Shown here piece by piece: positions 9,695 through 22,328 of a stretch of DNA of 64,000 bases. The first letter of the stretch is position 1. Each line of letters starts with the position of its first letter. The stretch lies in NCBI RefSeq assembly GCF_028583425.1, contig NC_072798.1, forward strand, positions 12,836,501 through 12,900,500, read 5' to 3'. The position numbers and the translations under genes were made by a program. The DNA comes from Eublepharis macularius (lineage: Eukaryota; Chordata; Lepidosauria; Squamata; Eublepharidae). The notes under the pieces are model-generated. The model was not told where the DNA came from, made no database searches, and saw nothing but the letters and a program-made list of their open reading frames with translations.

Positions 9695-10420
9695 AAAATC
9701 CTGCCTTCATCTTCAGATGCCTTGGGTTCTGGCCACTCTCTATCAGGTAGTCTCCATTTTGACCCAACCTTAACTCATAATGGGAAGCAAGTGAACAAAG
9801 ACAGCTTTCTGGCCAATTTGAAAGGAGTCCCAAACATTCCTGACGGCTCCTGAAAGGAGATGGGCTAATTGTGCCATATGACAGAGCGGGTGGGTGGGCT
9901 GGTCAAGTCCAGCTGCCAAACAAAATGGCGACCAGAAGTGGGGCTGATTGAAATAGACTCTCCTTTGGCCTACAGTTATTGACTGGGCAGCTGGATCCCT
10001 CAGTTCCACCCTGAAGCCTCCTGTTCTATCAGCTATGGGGACGCTTTTATCATCCTCCCCTTCTCCATTTTATCCTCACAACAACCCTGTGAGGTAGGTC
10101 AGGCTGAGAATGTTTGACTGTTCCAAGGACGCCCAGCCAGTTTCCATGGAAAAGTGGAGATTTGACAAAAGCCCCCTCCCCCTCCCCCCAGCTTCGGTAG
10201 TTGGAAACAACCTAATAACGCCCAAGGTATTGATCTGCATTAGAACTACTTCACTGTGACTCAGAAATTATTTACATTTTGGATTATGTTTTCAGATTTT
10301 AAAAGCTGTCTTTGGAAGAATTTTATTCCCCCCTCTCAACAGACTCAACGGCAGTGCCAGTTTATGATATGAAAGCAATAAAATGAATCCTTAAAAACTG
10401 AATCACAGAGAATCATTTAA

Positions 10421-10627
10421 ATTAATTGTATTTATACCCTGTCTTTTATCCCCAATGGGAACTCAAAGCTACTTATATCAGCCTTCCATTCACAACAACC
10501 TTGCGAGGTAGGTTAGGCTGAGAATGTTTGACTGGCACACTGACATCCAGTAACCATCCGTGGAAGAGTGGAGATTTGAACCTGGGACTCTCAGATCATG
10601 GTACATCACTCTAACCACTATACCCGA
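10421..10627 (-). repeat. SINE A, monomer 3
   Basis: Complete tRNA-head SINE equivalent to 1626-1833. Confidence 0.7.
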
Positions 10628-10695
10628 CTTGATTATGGTAAATGACTACCACCACACTAGTAAATGATTATATTTAATCAAGAATGAGGTAAAAA

Positions 10696-10987
10696 GTAGT
10701 CCCCTGTGCAAGCACCGAGTCATTACTGATCCATGGGAGGGATGTCGCATCACGACCTTTTCTTGGCAGACTTCTTACGGGGTGGTTTGCCCATCGCCTT
10801 CCCCAGTCATCTACACTTTACCCCAGGAAACTGGGTCCTCATCTTACCGACCTCGGATGGAAGGCTGAGTCAACCTTGAGCCGGCTAGCTGAACCCAGCT
10901 TCCACCAGGATCGAACTCAGGTCGTGAGCAGAGCTTGGGCTGCAGAGCTTGGGATGCAGCTTACTACTCTGCACCACGAGGCTCTTA
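10696..10987 (-). repeat. SINE B, monomer 3 (divergent copy)
   Basis: Equivalent to 1901-2194, but this copy has more substitutions and a short duplication near its head (GAGCTTGGGCTGCAGAGCTTGGG), and keeps the GATCGAACTC form of the B box. Confidence 0.7.
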
Positions 10988-12757
10988 AATTAAAGTATGC
11001 TTAATGAATTTAGATTAATTTTAGTTAAAGTATCTATTTATTTTATTTATGTCATTTATAGTCAGCCTTTCTTGCTGAGACTCAAGGTGGATTACATAGT
11101 GTGAGAAAAGGTATATAAATACGAGTTTACAAACACATAGCATTATCCAGGATCCAGTCAGTGGCTTTGCTTGTCAGAATTGCCATGATGGGTAAAGACC
11201 AAAAGATCTCCCATATTCACTTGGCCTCTAACAATTTATCACCTAAATTTGCGTCTATTAAAAGTGAAGCCCGTTTCCCCCCGTCTGAAAAATAGCACCC
11301 CATTCATGCAATGCTGGCGGCTTCTTCATGGGATTTCCTGATGTCGTCTGGATGCAGGGAGTGATTCTGTTTTGTGGCACCATGAAAATGAGTGGGGGCT
11401 ATTTTTAAGACGTGGAGAAACAGCCTATGTCTGCGTTAGGGCTGTCACCAACGCTTACCTTCAAAGGGCCAGACCGGGAGTGTGTGTCCTTGCCTTCCTC
11501 CTTTTGAAACGGCTATGGTTGGGCCAATTTGGCCCCGCTGAGCCCCTGTTGCTTCCATTTTAAACTGGAAGAGATGTCACGGGGCAGCCTCTGGAGCATG
11601 TATGCACCATATTTTCACATGTGCTGGGGGCGCCCATCAGTCTCCCCCCATTGCCAGCCAGATAGGTGGGGGCAGGGGGCGGAACATGAGGTTGGAGGAT
11701 CCCCCACCCTGAGCGAGGAGCTGGCAACGCTAGTCTCTGTGCCGATACGTTTATATGTTTTATTTAATTGCTTTACGTATTCTATCTTTCTATCTGTATT
11801 TTAACATTGTTGGGATTGCTTGTTTGCCACCTGGGGAACTCTAAGATGTGTATTACGTCAGCATACAAATGTAAATAGAATAAATAGAATTTTATAATAC
11901 AATAAATAAATAGAATTCTATTATAATATAATATTATGTAATAGCATTCGATTTATATACCGCCCTTCAGAACAACTTAACACTCACTTCGAGCTCTTTA
12001 CAAAGTATGTTCGTATTGCCATGATGGTACTGTACAGATACATATACACATTTGAAATTCAGTACACACTTATTTGCTCTTAATAGTAATCAGTGAAAAC
12101 AATGTAAAATATGGGTGAATTTTTTAATTCCACATCTCTTTCCAATTGTGCCTAATAAATCATATTCAAGAAATAAAATGTTTGGGATTAAGCAAGGAGG
12201 ATCCCCACCCCCTCAAAAAATTTGGTCTTCTTTGAAAAATGCTTTGTGTGCAGACTAGACTGCCAGGTTCAATTCCCTCCATTTTCAGCGAAACGGTCCA
12301 GGTGTGATGGACTGAAGAATTGTCCCTAGGAGCGAAAGTGACAGAAAGGAGCCTGCTGGCCACGTCCCGAGAAGACAAGACTCTCTGGACAAGACGATAA
12401 TGCTAGGCCAAGAATGAAACTACTGCTAAGGAGGCAAACACAAAATGCCGGCAGGTCCCAAGCCAGGCATCTTCCTAGGATGAGGGCAAGTATTTTCAAA
12501 TAGGAGAATCGGCCCGATTGCAACTGGTGGGACTCACTTCTGAATGAACATGCATGATTTGGGTGGGGCAAACCTCTCCCTGTATCTCCATGTTCCTAGG
12601 TTTCTCTTCTCCCATTATGACCATATGTGGCCCTGAAGGGGCTTCAAAACTGCCTATGTAAAAAAGGCCCAGCTTCTCCCTCCCGTCACAATGAAGGCCA
12701 GCCCCCCTCCTCAAACACACAATGCCCTGTACCCTCCTAGGTCATAATCCCTCTGCC

Positions 12758-12767
12758 TATAAAAAGG
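12758..12767 (+). promoter_or_regulatory. TATA box, monomer 3 (subtype B module)
   Basis: TATAAAAAGG with subtype B upstream sequence (TTCCTAGGTTTCTCTTCTCC at about 12593) and subtype B downstream sequence (CATTTTCAGGAGGGTGGCC at about 13170). Confidence 0.5.
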
Positions 12768-13716
12768 CCACAACTCCTGAGCCAAGTTGAGGAAGCAAAA
12801 GCCCTCGAAAGAGTGGTTATATCCTCCACTGTCTCTCACCAAGGAGGCAGAATCCCTCTCTGGCATGAGAGGCCCTCTCTCCCCTCTGAGAGGCAACGTC
12901 CTTGCATGCCTTCCCCCCATTTTGCTCTAAATCTCTCCCCCACTTTCCTCCCCACATCCCTTCCCTCCTCCTCTTGCCCCTCCCCCTGCATCCATTCCCT
13001 GCTTTTGTCTTCAAATTTCCCCCCTCCCCCCACATCCCTTTCTTCTTCCCTCCCCCCTCCCAATCGTCTGAAGAAGATCCGGAGGACGAAGTGCAGAGAA
13101 GGACAGCCATTGGCGGAAGGACCAGGCGCGCCTCTCCGTCTCCGCTGGAGCTCCAGCTTCAAGGTCATTATGACATTTTCAGGAGGGTGGCCTTGTTGGT
13201 CTGCACTAGAACAGCAAGACTCTGAGGACAGGAGGTTGACTCTTCAAGCTGAGGCCCTGAACATCGTGTTTGTCTTTCAGGCGCCACCAGATGCGGATCT
13301 TGCAAGATCAAGATGGAGGAATATGGAAGACATGAAGGCGACCGGAGCTGTCCTACTTCAGAAAGAGGTCCATTGTTCTCCCTGAGGGGACACTCACTCA
13401 GGTGTGAGCCCCCTCAGGGACAACAATGGCTCAAAGAGGCCTGATAAGGTAAGGTCAGGCCCAGCTAAAAAGGCCCCACCCACCATGTTAACCAGGCAGT
13501 GCAGGCGTAGCTGGTTGCCGGAATTGGAGCCGAGAAGGAATTTTTCCCTGTTGCCCCCAATTGGCTGTGGGGCAGCAGGTTTTTTGCCTTCTCTGCACTG
13601 CCTTTATTGTACGCAGCGCCGGCCCTCTTGGCTGGCAACTTGGACTTACTGACACGTAACAGTCGCTAAGCCCAGGTGGGTGTTTAGGGCTGCTTCTTAA
13701 AAAAACTTTAAACTTC

Positions 13717-13722
13717 AATAAA
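13717..13722 (+). terminator. Poly(A) signal AATAAA, monomer 4
   Basis: Equivalent of 529; follows the TATA box at 12758. Confidence 0.5.
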
Positions 13723-14062
13723 GTTGAATAATTAAACTTTATATATTGGTGTCGTGTCTTTATTTCGTGTCTGGGAAGTCAGGCTCTTCTATATTGTGGG
13801 GACTTAGCTACAATCCTACTTAGGAATAAAGGTTTTCCTCCAGTCTTAAAGTTACTATAGATTTAGCAGGTCCCTATCGTGGATGGAAGCCCCTCCTTAA
13901 TCCCCATTGGTCAGGCTGTGTCTTGTGAATGGGACACACATGAAGTGGTCTTACACTGAAGCAAACTCTATTGTTCTCTCATAGTCAGCATTGTCTACTC
14001 AGAGGGGAAGTGGCTCTCCAGGGGCTCAGGTGGAGGTTGTCCCATCCTGGTGCTTTCAACGG

Positions 14063-14137
14063 GAGGTGCCGGGGATTGAACTTGGGACTTTCTCCATGCA
14101 AAGCAGAGGGTCTTCCTCTGAGCCACAACCCCTCCCC
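14063..14137 (-). repeat. tRNA-Ala-derived SINE head, monomer 4
   Basis: Long form with the B box (minus-strand AGTTCAATCCCCGGCACCTC). Confidence 0.65.
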
Positions 14138-14860
14138 AAAATCCTGCCTTCATCTTCAGATGCCTTGGGTTCTGGCCACTCTCTATCAGGTAGTCTCCAT
14201 TTTGACCCAACCTTAACTCGTAATGGGAAGCAAGTGAACAAAGACAGCTTTCTGGCCAATTTGAAAGGAGTCCCAAACATTCCTGACGGCTCCTGAAAGG
14301 AGATGGGCTAATTGTGCCATATGACAGAGCGGGTGGGTGGGCTGGTCAAGTCCAGCTGCCAAACAAAATGGCGACCAGAAGTGGGGCTGATTGAAATAGA
14401 CTCTCCTTTGGCCTACAGTTATTGACTGGGCAGCTGGATCCCTCAGTTCCACCCTGAAGCCTCCTGTTCTATCAGCTATGGGGACGCTTTTATCATCCTC
14501 CCCTTCTCCATTTTATCCTCACAACAACCCTGTGAGGTAGGTCAGGCTGAGAATGTTTGACTGTTCCAAGGACGCCCAGCCAGTTTCAATGGAAAAGTGG
14601 AGATTTGACAAAAGCCCCCTCCCCCTCCCCCCAGCTTAGGCAGTTGGAAACATCCTAATAACGAACAAGGTATTGATCTGCATTAGAACTATTTCACTGT
14701 GACTCAGCAATTGTTTACATTTTGGATTATGTTTTCAGATTTTAAAAGCTGTCTTTGGAATTTTATTCCCCCCTCTCAACAGACTCAAAGGCAGTGCCAG
14801 TTTATGATACGAAAGCAATAAAATGAATCCTTAAAAACTGAATCACAGAGAATCATTTAA

Positions 14861-15067
14861 ATTTATTGTATTTATACCCTGTCTTTTCTCCCCAATGGGA
14901 ACTCAAAGCTACTTATATCAGCCTTCCATTCACAACAACCTTGCGAGGTAGGTTAGGCTGAGAATGTTTGACTGGCACACTGACATCCAGTAACCATTCG
15001 TGGAAGAGTGGAGATTTGAACCTGGGACTCTCAGATCATGGTACATCACTCTAACCACTATACCCGA
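14861..15067 (-). repeat. SINE A, monomer 4
   Basis: Complete tRNA-head SINE equivalent to 1626-1833. Confidence 0.7.
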
Positions 15068-15135
15068 CTTGATTATGGTAAATGACTACTACCACACTAG
15101 TAAATGATTATATTTAATCAAGAATTAGGTAAAAC

Positions 15136-15428
15136 GTGGTCCCCCGTGCAAGCACCGAGTCATTACTGATCCACGGGAGGGATGTCGCATCACGACCTTT
15201 TCTTGGCAGACTTTTTACGGGGTGGTTTTGCCATTGCCTTCCCCAGTCATCTACACTTCACCCCCAGGAAACTGGGTCCTCATCTTACCGACCTCGGAAG
15301 GATGGAAGGATGAGTCAACCTTGAGCCGGCTACCTGAACCCAGCTCCCGCCAGGATAAAACTCAGGTCATGTGAGCAGAGCTTGGGCTGCAGTACTGCAC
15401 CTTACCACTCTGCGCCACAGGGCTCTTA
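15136..15428 (-). repeat. SINE B, monomer 4
   Basis: Equivalent to 1901-2194 with a few substitutions. Confidence 0.7.
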
Positions 15429-17220
15429 AATTAAATTAAAGTATTAATTAAATCAAAATATGTGTGATGGATTTAGATTAGTTTTAGTTAAAATAGCTAT
15501 TTATTTTATTTATGTCATTTATAGACTGCCTTTCCTGCTGAGACTCAAGGTGGATTACATAGTGTGAGAAAAGGTATATAAATACGAGTTTACAAACACA
15601 TAGCATTATCCAGGATCCAGTCAGTGGCTTTGCTTGTCAGAATTGCCATGATGGGTAAAGACCAAAAGATCTCCCACATTCACTTGGCCTCTAACAATTT
15701 ATCACCTAAATTTGTGCCTATTAAAAGTGAAGCCCGTTTCCCCACGTCTGAAAAATAGCACCCCATTCATGCAATGCTGGCGGCTTCTTCATGGGATTTC
15801 CTGATGTCGTCTGGATGCAGGGAGTGATTCTGCTTTGTGGCACCATGAAAATGAGTGGGGGCTATTTTTAAGACGTGGAGAAACAGCCTATGTCTGTGTT
15901 AGGGCTGTCACCACCTCTTACCTTCAAAGGGCCAGACCGGGAGTGTGTGTCCTTGCCTTCCTCCTTGTGAAACGGCTATGTTTGGGCCAATTTGGCCCCG
16001 CTGAGCCCCTGTTGCTTCCATTTGAAACTGGAAGAGATGTCACGGGGCAGCCTCTGGAGCATGTATGCACCATATTTTCACATGTGCTGGGGGCGCCCAT
16101 CAGTCTCCCCCCATTGCCAACCAGATAGGTGGGGGCAGGGGGCGGAACATGAGGTTGGAGGATCCCCCACCCTGAGCGAGGAGCTGGCAACGCTAGTCTC
16201 TGTGCCGATACGTTTATATGTTTTATTTAATTGCTTTACGTATTATATCTTTCTATCTGTATTTTAACATTGTTGGGATTGCTTGTTTGCCACCTGGGGA
16301 ACTCTAAGATGTGTATTACGTCAGCATACAAATGTAAATAGAATAAATAGAATTTTATAATACAATAAATAAATAGAATCCTATTATAATATAATATTAT
16401 GTAATAACATTCGATTTATATACCGCCCTTCAGAACAACTTAACACTCACTTCGAGCTCTTTACAAAGTATGTTCGTATTGCCATGATGGTATTGTACAG
16501 ATACATATACACATTTGAAATTCAGTACACACTTATTTGCTCTTAATAGTAATCAGTGAAAACAATGTAAAATATGGGTGAATTTTTTATTTGCACATCT
16601 CTTTCCAATTGTGCCTAATAAATCATATTCAAGAAATAAAATGTTTGGGCTTAAGCAAGGAGGATCCCCACCCCCTCAAAAAATTTGGTCTTCTTTGAAA
16701 AATGCTTTGTGTGCAGACTAGACTGCCAGGTTCAATTCCCTCCATGTCCAGCTAAACGGTCCAGGTGTGATGGACTGAAGAATTGTCCCTAGGAGCGAAA
16801 GTGACAGAAAGGAGCCTGCTGGCCACGTCCTGAGAAGACAAGACTCTCTGGACAAGACGATAATGCTAGGCCAAGAATGAAACTACTGCTAAGGAGGCAA
16901 ACACAAAATGCCGGCAGGTCCCAAGCCAGGCATCTTCCTAGGATGAGGGCAAGTATTTTCAAATAGGAGAATCGGCCCGATTGCAACTGGTGGGACTCAC
17001 TTCTGAATGAACATGCATGATTTGGGTGGGGCAAACCTCTCCCTGTATCTCCATATTCCTAGGTTTCTCTTCTCCCATTATGACCATATGTGGCCCTGAA
17101 GGGGCTTCAAAACTGCCTATGTAAAAAAGGCCCAGCTTCTCCCTCCCGTCACAATGAAGGCCAGCCCCCCTCCTCAAACACACAATGCCCTGTACCCTCC
17201 TAGGTCATAATCCCTCTGCC

Positions 17221-17230
17221 TATAAAAAGG
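17221..17230 (+). promoter_or_regulatory. TATA box, monomer 4 (mosaic module)
   Basis: TATAAAAAGG placed at the switch between subtype B upstream and subtype A downstream sequence. Confidence 0.5.
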
Positions 17231-18179
17231 CCACAACTCCTGAGCCAAGTTGAGGAAGCAAAAGCCCTCGAAAGAGTGGTTATATCCTCCACTGTCTCTC
17301 ACCAAGGAGGCAGAATCCCTCTCTGGCATGAGAGGCCCTCTCTCCCCTCTGAGAGGCAACGTCCTTGCATGCCTTCCCCCCCATTTTGTTCTAAATCTCT
17401 CCCCCACTTTCCTCCCCACATCCCTTCCCTCCTCCTCTTGCCCCTCCCCCTGCATCCATTCCCTGCTTTTGTCTTCAAAATTCCCCCCTCCCCCCACATC
17501 CCTTTCTTCTTCCCTCCCCCCTCCCAATCGTCTGAAGAAGATCCGGAGGACGAAGGGCAGAGAAGGACAGCCATTGGCGGAAGGACCAGGCGCGCCTCTC
17601 CGTCTCCGCTGGAGCTCCAGCTTCAAGGTCATTATGACATTTTCCGGCGGGGGGCCGTGTTGGTCTGCACTAGAACAGCAAGACTCTGAGGACAGGAGGT
17701 TGACTCTTAAGCTGAGGCCCTGAACATCGTGTTTGTCTTTCAGGCGCCACCGGATGCGGATCTTGCAAGACCACGATGGAGGAATATGGAAGAAATAAAG
17801 GCGACCGGAGCTGTCCTACTTCAGAAAGAGGTCCATTGTTCTCCCTGAGGGGACACTTACTCAGGTGTGAGCCCCCTCAGGGACAACAATGGCTCAAAGA
17901 GGCCTGATAAGGTAAGGTCAGGCCCAGCTAAAAAGGCCCCACCCACCATGTTAACCAGGCAGTGCAGGCGTAGCTGGTTGCCGGAATTGGAGCCGAGAAG
18001 GAATTTTTCCCTGTTGCCCCCAATTGGCTGTGGGGCAGCAGGTTTTTTGCCTTCTCTGCACTGCCTTTATTGTACGCAGCGCCGGCCCTCTTGGCTGGCA
18101 ACTTGGACTTACTGACACGTAACAGTCGCTAAGCCCAGGTGGGTGTTTAGGGCTGCTTCCTAAAAAAACTTTAAACTTC

Positions 18180-18185
18180 AATAAA
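18180..18185 (+). terminator. Poly(A) signal AATAAA, monomer 5
   Basis: Equivalent of 529; follows the TATA box at 17221. Confidence 0.5.
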
Positions 18186-18806
18186 GTTGAATAATTAAAC
18201 TTTATATATTGGTGTTGTGTCTTTATTTCGTGTCTGGGAAGTCAGGCTCTTCTATATTGTGGGGACTTAGCTACAATCCTACTTAGGAATAAAGGTTTTC
18301 CTCCAGTCTTAAAGTTACTATAGATTTAGCAGGTCCCTATCGTGGATGGAAGCCCCTCCTTAATCCCCATTGGTCAGGCTGTCTTGTGAATGGGACACTC
18401 ATGAAGCGGTCTTACATTGAAGCAAACTCTATTGTTCTATCATAGTCAGCATTGTCTACTCAGAGGAGAAGTGGCTCTCTAGGGGCTCAGGTGGAGGTTT
18501 TCCCATCCTGGTCCTTTCAACGGGATCTTCCTCTGAGCCACAACCCCTCCCCAAAATCCTGCCTTCATCTTCAGATGCCTTGGGTTCTGGCCACTCTCTA
18601 TCAGGTAGTCTCCATTTTGACCCAACCTTAACTCGTAATGGGAAGCAAGTGAACAAAGACAGCTTTCTGGCCAGTTTGAAGGATTCCCAAACATTCCTGA
18701 CGGCTCCTGAAAGGAGATGGGCTAATTGTGCCATATGACAGAGCGGGTGGGTGGGCTGGTCAAGTCCAGCTGCCAAACAAAATGGCGACCAGAAGTGGGG
18801 CTGATT

Positions 18807-20233
18807 AATATCCTCTCGTTGAAACATTCAAAAGGAGGTTTAAACTTTCCTGACTTGGCAATTTACCAAAAAGCAGTTAGTCTGTTTAACATTCTACAAC
18901 TCTTATCAGCGCCTGAACTCTCTAGTTGGAATATACCATTGTGTTCACTCCCAAAATCATTCTCACTTGGTGACTTGATTTGGAATCAAAGAAAGGATCG
19001 CCCTCCATTACATAATAACATATTTCTGTCAGCAATACTATCAGAATGGGATTTAATAAGAGATAAAATAGTTCCTAAGATTTCAAGATTCTCCTCTTTT
19101 CACAATCAAACATGGTTTCCACCAGGAAAAAACAGCAATTATAACTTGGTCCTCAAAGACATGCAACTCAATAGGCTTATAGACATAGCTTCTGGGAAAG
19201 ATATTATGTCAAAACAAGAACTGGAAAATAAAACGCAAAAGAAAATTCATTGGTATGTTTACATGCAGATTAAAAACATGACAGAGAGTATAAATCTTAA
19301 AAAAATTATGAGTACCCCTTTGACTGATTTTGAACAAATGTTAAACTATACACAGAGGGAGGAGAAAAAGGGGATGGTATCTAAAATATATGCTATTCTG
19401 CTCTCTTGTTTAAAAAGTACTGATTTACCTTGCCAATCCAAATGGCATCAGGATTGCAATACTGAAAAAACACAGGAAAAATGGGAGGAAATCTGGTCAT
19501 CTTCAATATTTACATCAAAAGTAATTTCTATAAGACTCCAAACGTTTAAAATTATTCACAGGTGGCACTTGACACCTAAAAGATTGTCTACAATATCATC
19601 CTCTTGCTCTCCCCTGTGTTGGAAGGGTTGCAATGAGGTAGGATCCTTCTCTCATTGTTGGTGGGGTTGTCCACGGATAGCCACATTTTGGAAAGAAATA
19701 TTGGAAGTAATAAAACAAATTACGAGTTACGATATTCCATTATCGCCTTCAATTATATTTCTAGACCAATGGAATATTCCGCAGATCCCAAAAGCTATCA
19801 GGAATCTTATAGCAATTTTTTTAGTTGCAGCAAAATCAGCGATAGCTTCAGTCTGGAAACTAAAGAAAGTGCCAACTAAAGAGATGTGGCTCTCTAAGAT
19901 ATGGGACCATTTCATCCTGGATAAAATTGATGACAATATCCTCAATGCTGAACGCTTTCCGGCCAGGTCTAATTTCTATGACAAATGGTTCCCTTTTCTT
20001 GAATTTATAGACATGCATGATTTACATCCCAAAATAAGAATTGCTCAGACGTTGACTCAGTTTTCTGATATTTGGTAATATTATGTATGCTTTGTTTAAA
20101 AGTTATTGTAATGTTCATATTATACAAAACTTGTAAACTATTATTGATTAGTTGTTGTGTTACAGTTGATGTTCATCGTTGATTTCTATTTGTTGTATGT
20201 TATAAAGCTTAATTAAAAAAAAAAATTAAAAAA
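18807..20233 (+). mobile_element. 5'-truncated L1, monomer 5
   Basis: Same fragment and the same 14-bp duplication (18793-18806 and 20234-20247) as at 5574. The ORF2 frame ends seven codons early because TTTGGCAATA has become TTTGGTAATA, giving a stop at 20076-20078. Confidence 0.9.
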
Positions 20234-20716
20234 AAGTGGGGCTGATTGAAATAGACTCTCCTTTGGCCTACAGTTATTGACTGGGCAGCTGGATCCCTCA
20301 GTTCCACCCTGAAGCCTCCTGTTCTATCAGCTGTGGGGACGCTTTTATCATCCTCCCCTTCTCCATTTTATCCTCACAACAACCCTGTGAGGTAGGTCAG
20401 GCTGAGAATGTTTGACTGTTCCAAGGACGCCCAGCCAGTTTCAATGGAAAAGTGGAGATTTGACAAAAGCCCCCTCCCCCTCCCCCCAGCTTAGGCAGTT
20501 GGAAACATCCTAATAATGAACAAGGTATTGATCTGCATTAGAACTACTTCACTGTGACTCAGCAATTGTTTACATTTTGGATTATGTTGTCAGATTTTAA
20601 AAGCTGTCTTTGGAATTTTATTCCCCCCTCTCAACAGACTCAAAGGCAGTGCCAGTTTATGATATGAAAGCAATAAAATGAATCCTTAAAAACTGAATCA
20701 CAGAGAATCATTTAAA

Positions 20717-20922
20717 TTTATTGTATTTATGCCCTGTCTTTTCTCCCCAATAGGAACTCAAAGCTACTTATATCAGCCTTCCATTCACAACAACCTTGCG
20801 AGGTAGGTTAGGCTGAGAATGTTTGACTGGCACACTGACATCCAGTAACCATCCGTGGAAGAGTGGAGATTTGAACCTGGGACTCTCAGATCATGGTACA
20901 TCACTCTAACCACTATACCCGA
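20717..20922 (-). repeat. SINE A, monomer 5
   Basis: Complete tRNA-head SINE; the ERV target site lies 18 bases beyond it. Confidence 0.7.
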
Positions 20923-20940
20923 CTTGATTATGGTAAATGA

Positions 20941-22328
20941 TGTTGCCAAGTAGGCCCCCTCCCCTGCTTTAAGGCCTGCCATGAACTGTGCTAGAGTTTC
21001 CTGCGTTGCTGTTTTACTGCTACACCAAAGACTGCCCTGCACGTGTGTGTTCTGATACACGTGTCAGTTTCCTGCCTGCGTGTCAATCACCCTGCCGCTG
21101 TAATAGACTGTGTAGTTTACTAACTCCATGTTTGGATAACTGCACAAAGGACTCTCTTTCTGGGCAACCCTGCCCTGACCTGTATCTGGATTTCCCAGTG
21201 TGTGTTTGGACTTTCTTACAAGTGTGCCCCGTGCCTGCCTTGCCATCTGCCACGGACCGTGCCTGTTCCCTGCTTTGGACTGTGTTTTAAAGTGTTGCTC
21301 CCCTGCCTCCATGGAAGCCTGCCTCATATGGGCCCAAGCCGCTGCTAGCAGCCGGGCGCCAGCCGGGGAAACCTCCAGCGAACCTGGCTAGGCGCTCCCT
21401 GGTCAGTTCCCGCCTGGAGCCTCCCGCGAGCCGGTCGCCGAGCTTGCCCTCGCTACCGGGCAGCCTGCTATCCAGCCCCAGCTATGCCCAGCCGGCATCC
21501 ATGTTCTCAGGCAGCAAGAAGACCCTGGGAAGAAGACTGCTTTGAGAAGCCATTTCGGCGAAGCGGGCACACCACGTCCGCAGCGAGAGCCCCTCGCCCC
21601 GCTCTGCATATCTTAGGAGCCGCCCCGGAGAAGAGCTAAGTGCTGACCATCCCAAGCACTTAGAGAATGCATCTCAAAGAAACCTCCGCATTCCAGAAGC
21701 TGATGACATCAGGACAAGCCCTGTCCGCTGGAACATCCTTTCAGCCCACTTGGATTTCCCCCTCCCTCTTTTGTCCCCTCTTCCTGAGGTGTCACTTATC
21801 ACAATCTGATTACCAAAGTGGCCCATCTAAGCCATTCAGTAGCCCATTAGACCCTTTGTTTTAATCTGTGAGAACCACCAAGTACAGCACCAGCCCCAGG
21901 GTACGTTTTGGGGTATTTAAGCTGGTCTCCCAGACCACTCGGTGCCTCGGCCATTCCCTATCCAGACCTCCTTGCTGTCCGTCTGTGGTCCCAGTGCTGG
22001 CATTGGGCCACCCTCGCTGCCGTGTCTCTGCTTCGCTCCAGGATTGTGAGTATTTCCCTTACCACCGTTGGGAACCCGCTAATGCGAATGTCTCTGTATT
22101 TCCTACTCTGTATTTCTTAGACCTTGTGTGTTCCTTGTATGATTGTGCAAGCTAGGCTTACGCTACACTCAATACACGTGTTTGGAACTTATTCGTTGTC
22201 TGCCTCTTTTTCACTAGAGTGTCTGGGATCGGGACCTCCGTAAACATAGGTTATGATCCGCGCTTAATATTTAGTTACAGACTGCTATAGCTAATTCCCC
22301 ATTATAATAAAGAGCAGTTCTGGTAACA
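20941..22328 (+). repeat. ERV 5' LTR
   Basis: Begins TGTTGCCAAG and ends TGGTAACA. A TATA-like TATTTAA is at 21914-21920, and AATAAA at 22306-22311 lies only 17 bases before the LTR end, so U5 would be tiny if that signal is used. A palindromic TGATGACATCA (21701-21711) resembles a CRE/AP-1 site. A donor-like ATTGTGAGTA is near 22044. It differs from the 3' LTR at only 21380 and 21426, both G here and A there, each in a CpG context. Confidence 0.95.
21914..21920 (+). promoter_or_regulatory. TATA-like box of ERV LTR
   Basis: TATTTAA in GGGGTATTTAAGCTGG, followed about 25 bases on by a plausible start region. The 3' LTR copy is at 41811-41817. Confidence 0.6.

Larger units (their letters stand above)
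9531..13188 (+). repeat. Tandem monomer 3 (L1-empty, 5' truncated)
   Basis: Begins at CTATTGTTCTATCATAGTC, lacking the first 780 or so bases. Its L1 site (about 9940) is empty. It keeps the longer tRNA-Ala SINE form and ends with a subtype B promoter module. Confidence 0.85.
13189..17651 (+). repeat. Tandem monomer 4 (L1-empty, full length)
   Basis: Full-length copy of about 4463 bp with an empty L1 site (about 14382) and the long tRNA-Ala form. Its promoter module switches from subtype B (about 17051) to subtype A (from about 17374), so it is a mosaic. Confidence 0.9.
17652..20940 (+). repeat. Tandem monomer 5, left part (L1-filled, split by ERV)
   Basis: Left part of a full monomer; the right part resumes at 42226. 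Without the ERV and the L1 the monomer is about 4.41 kb, the normal length. The break lies between SINE A and SINE B. Confidence 0.9.
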
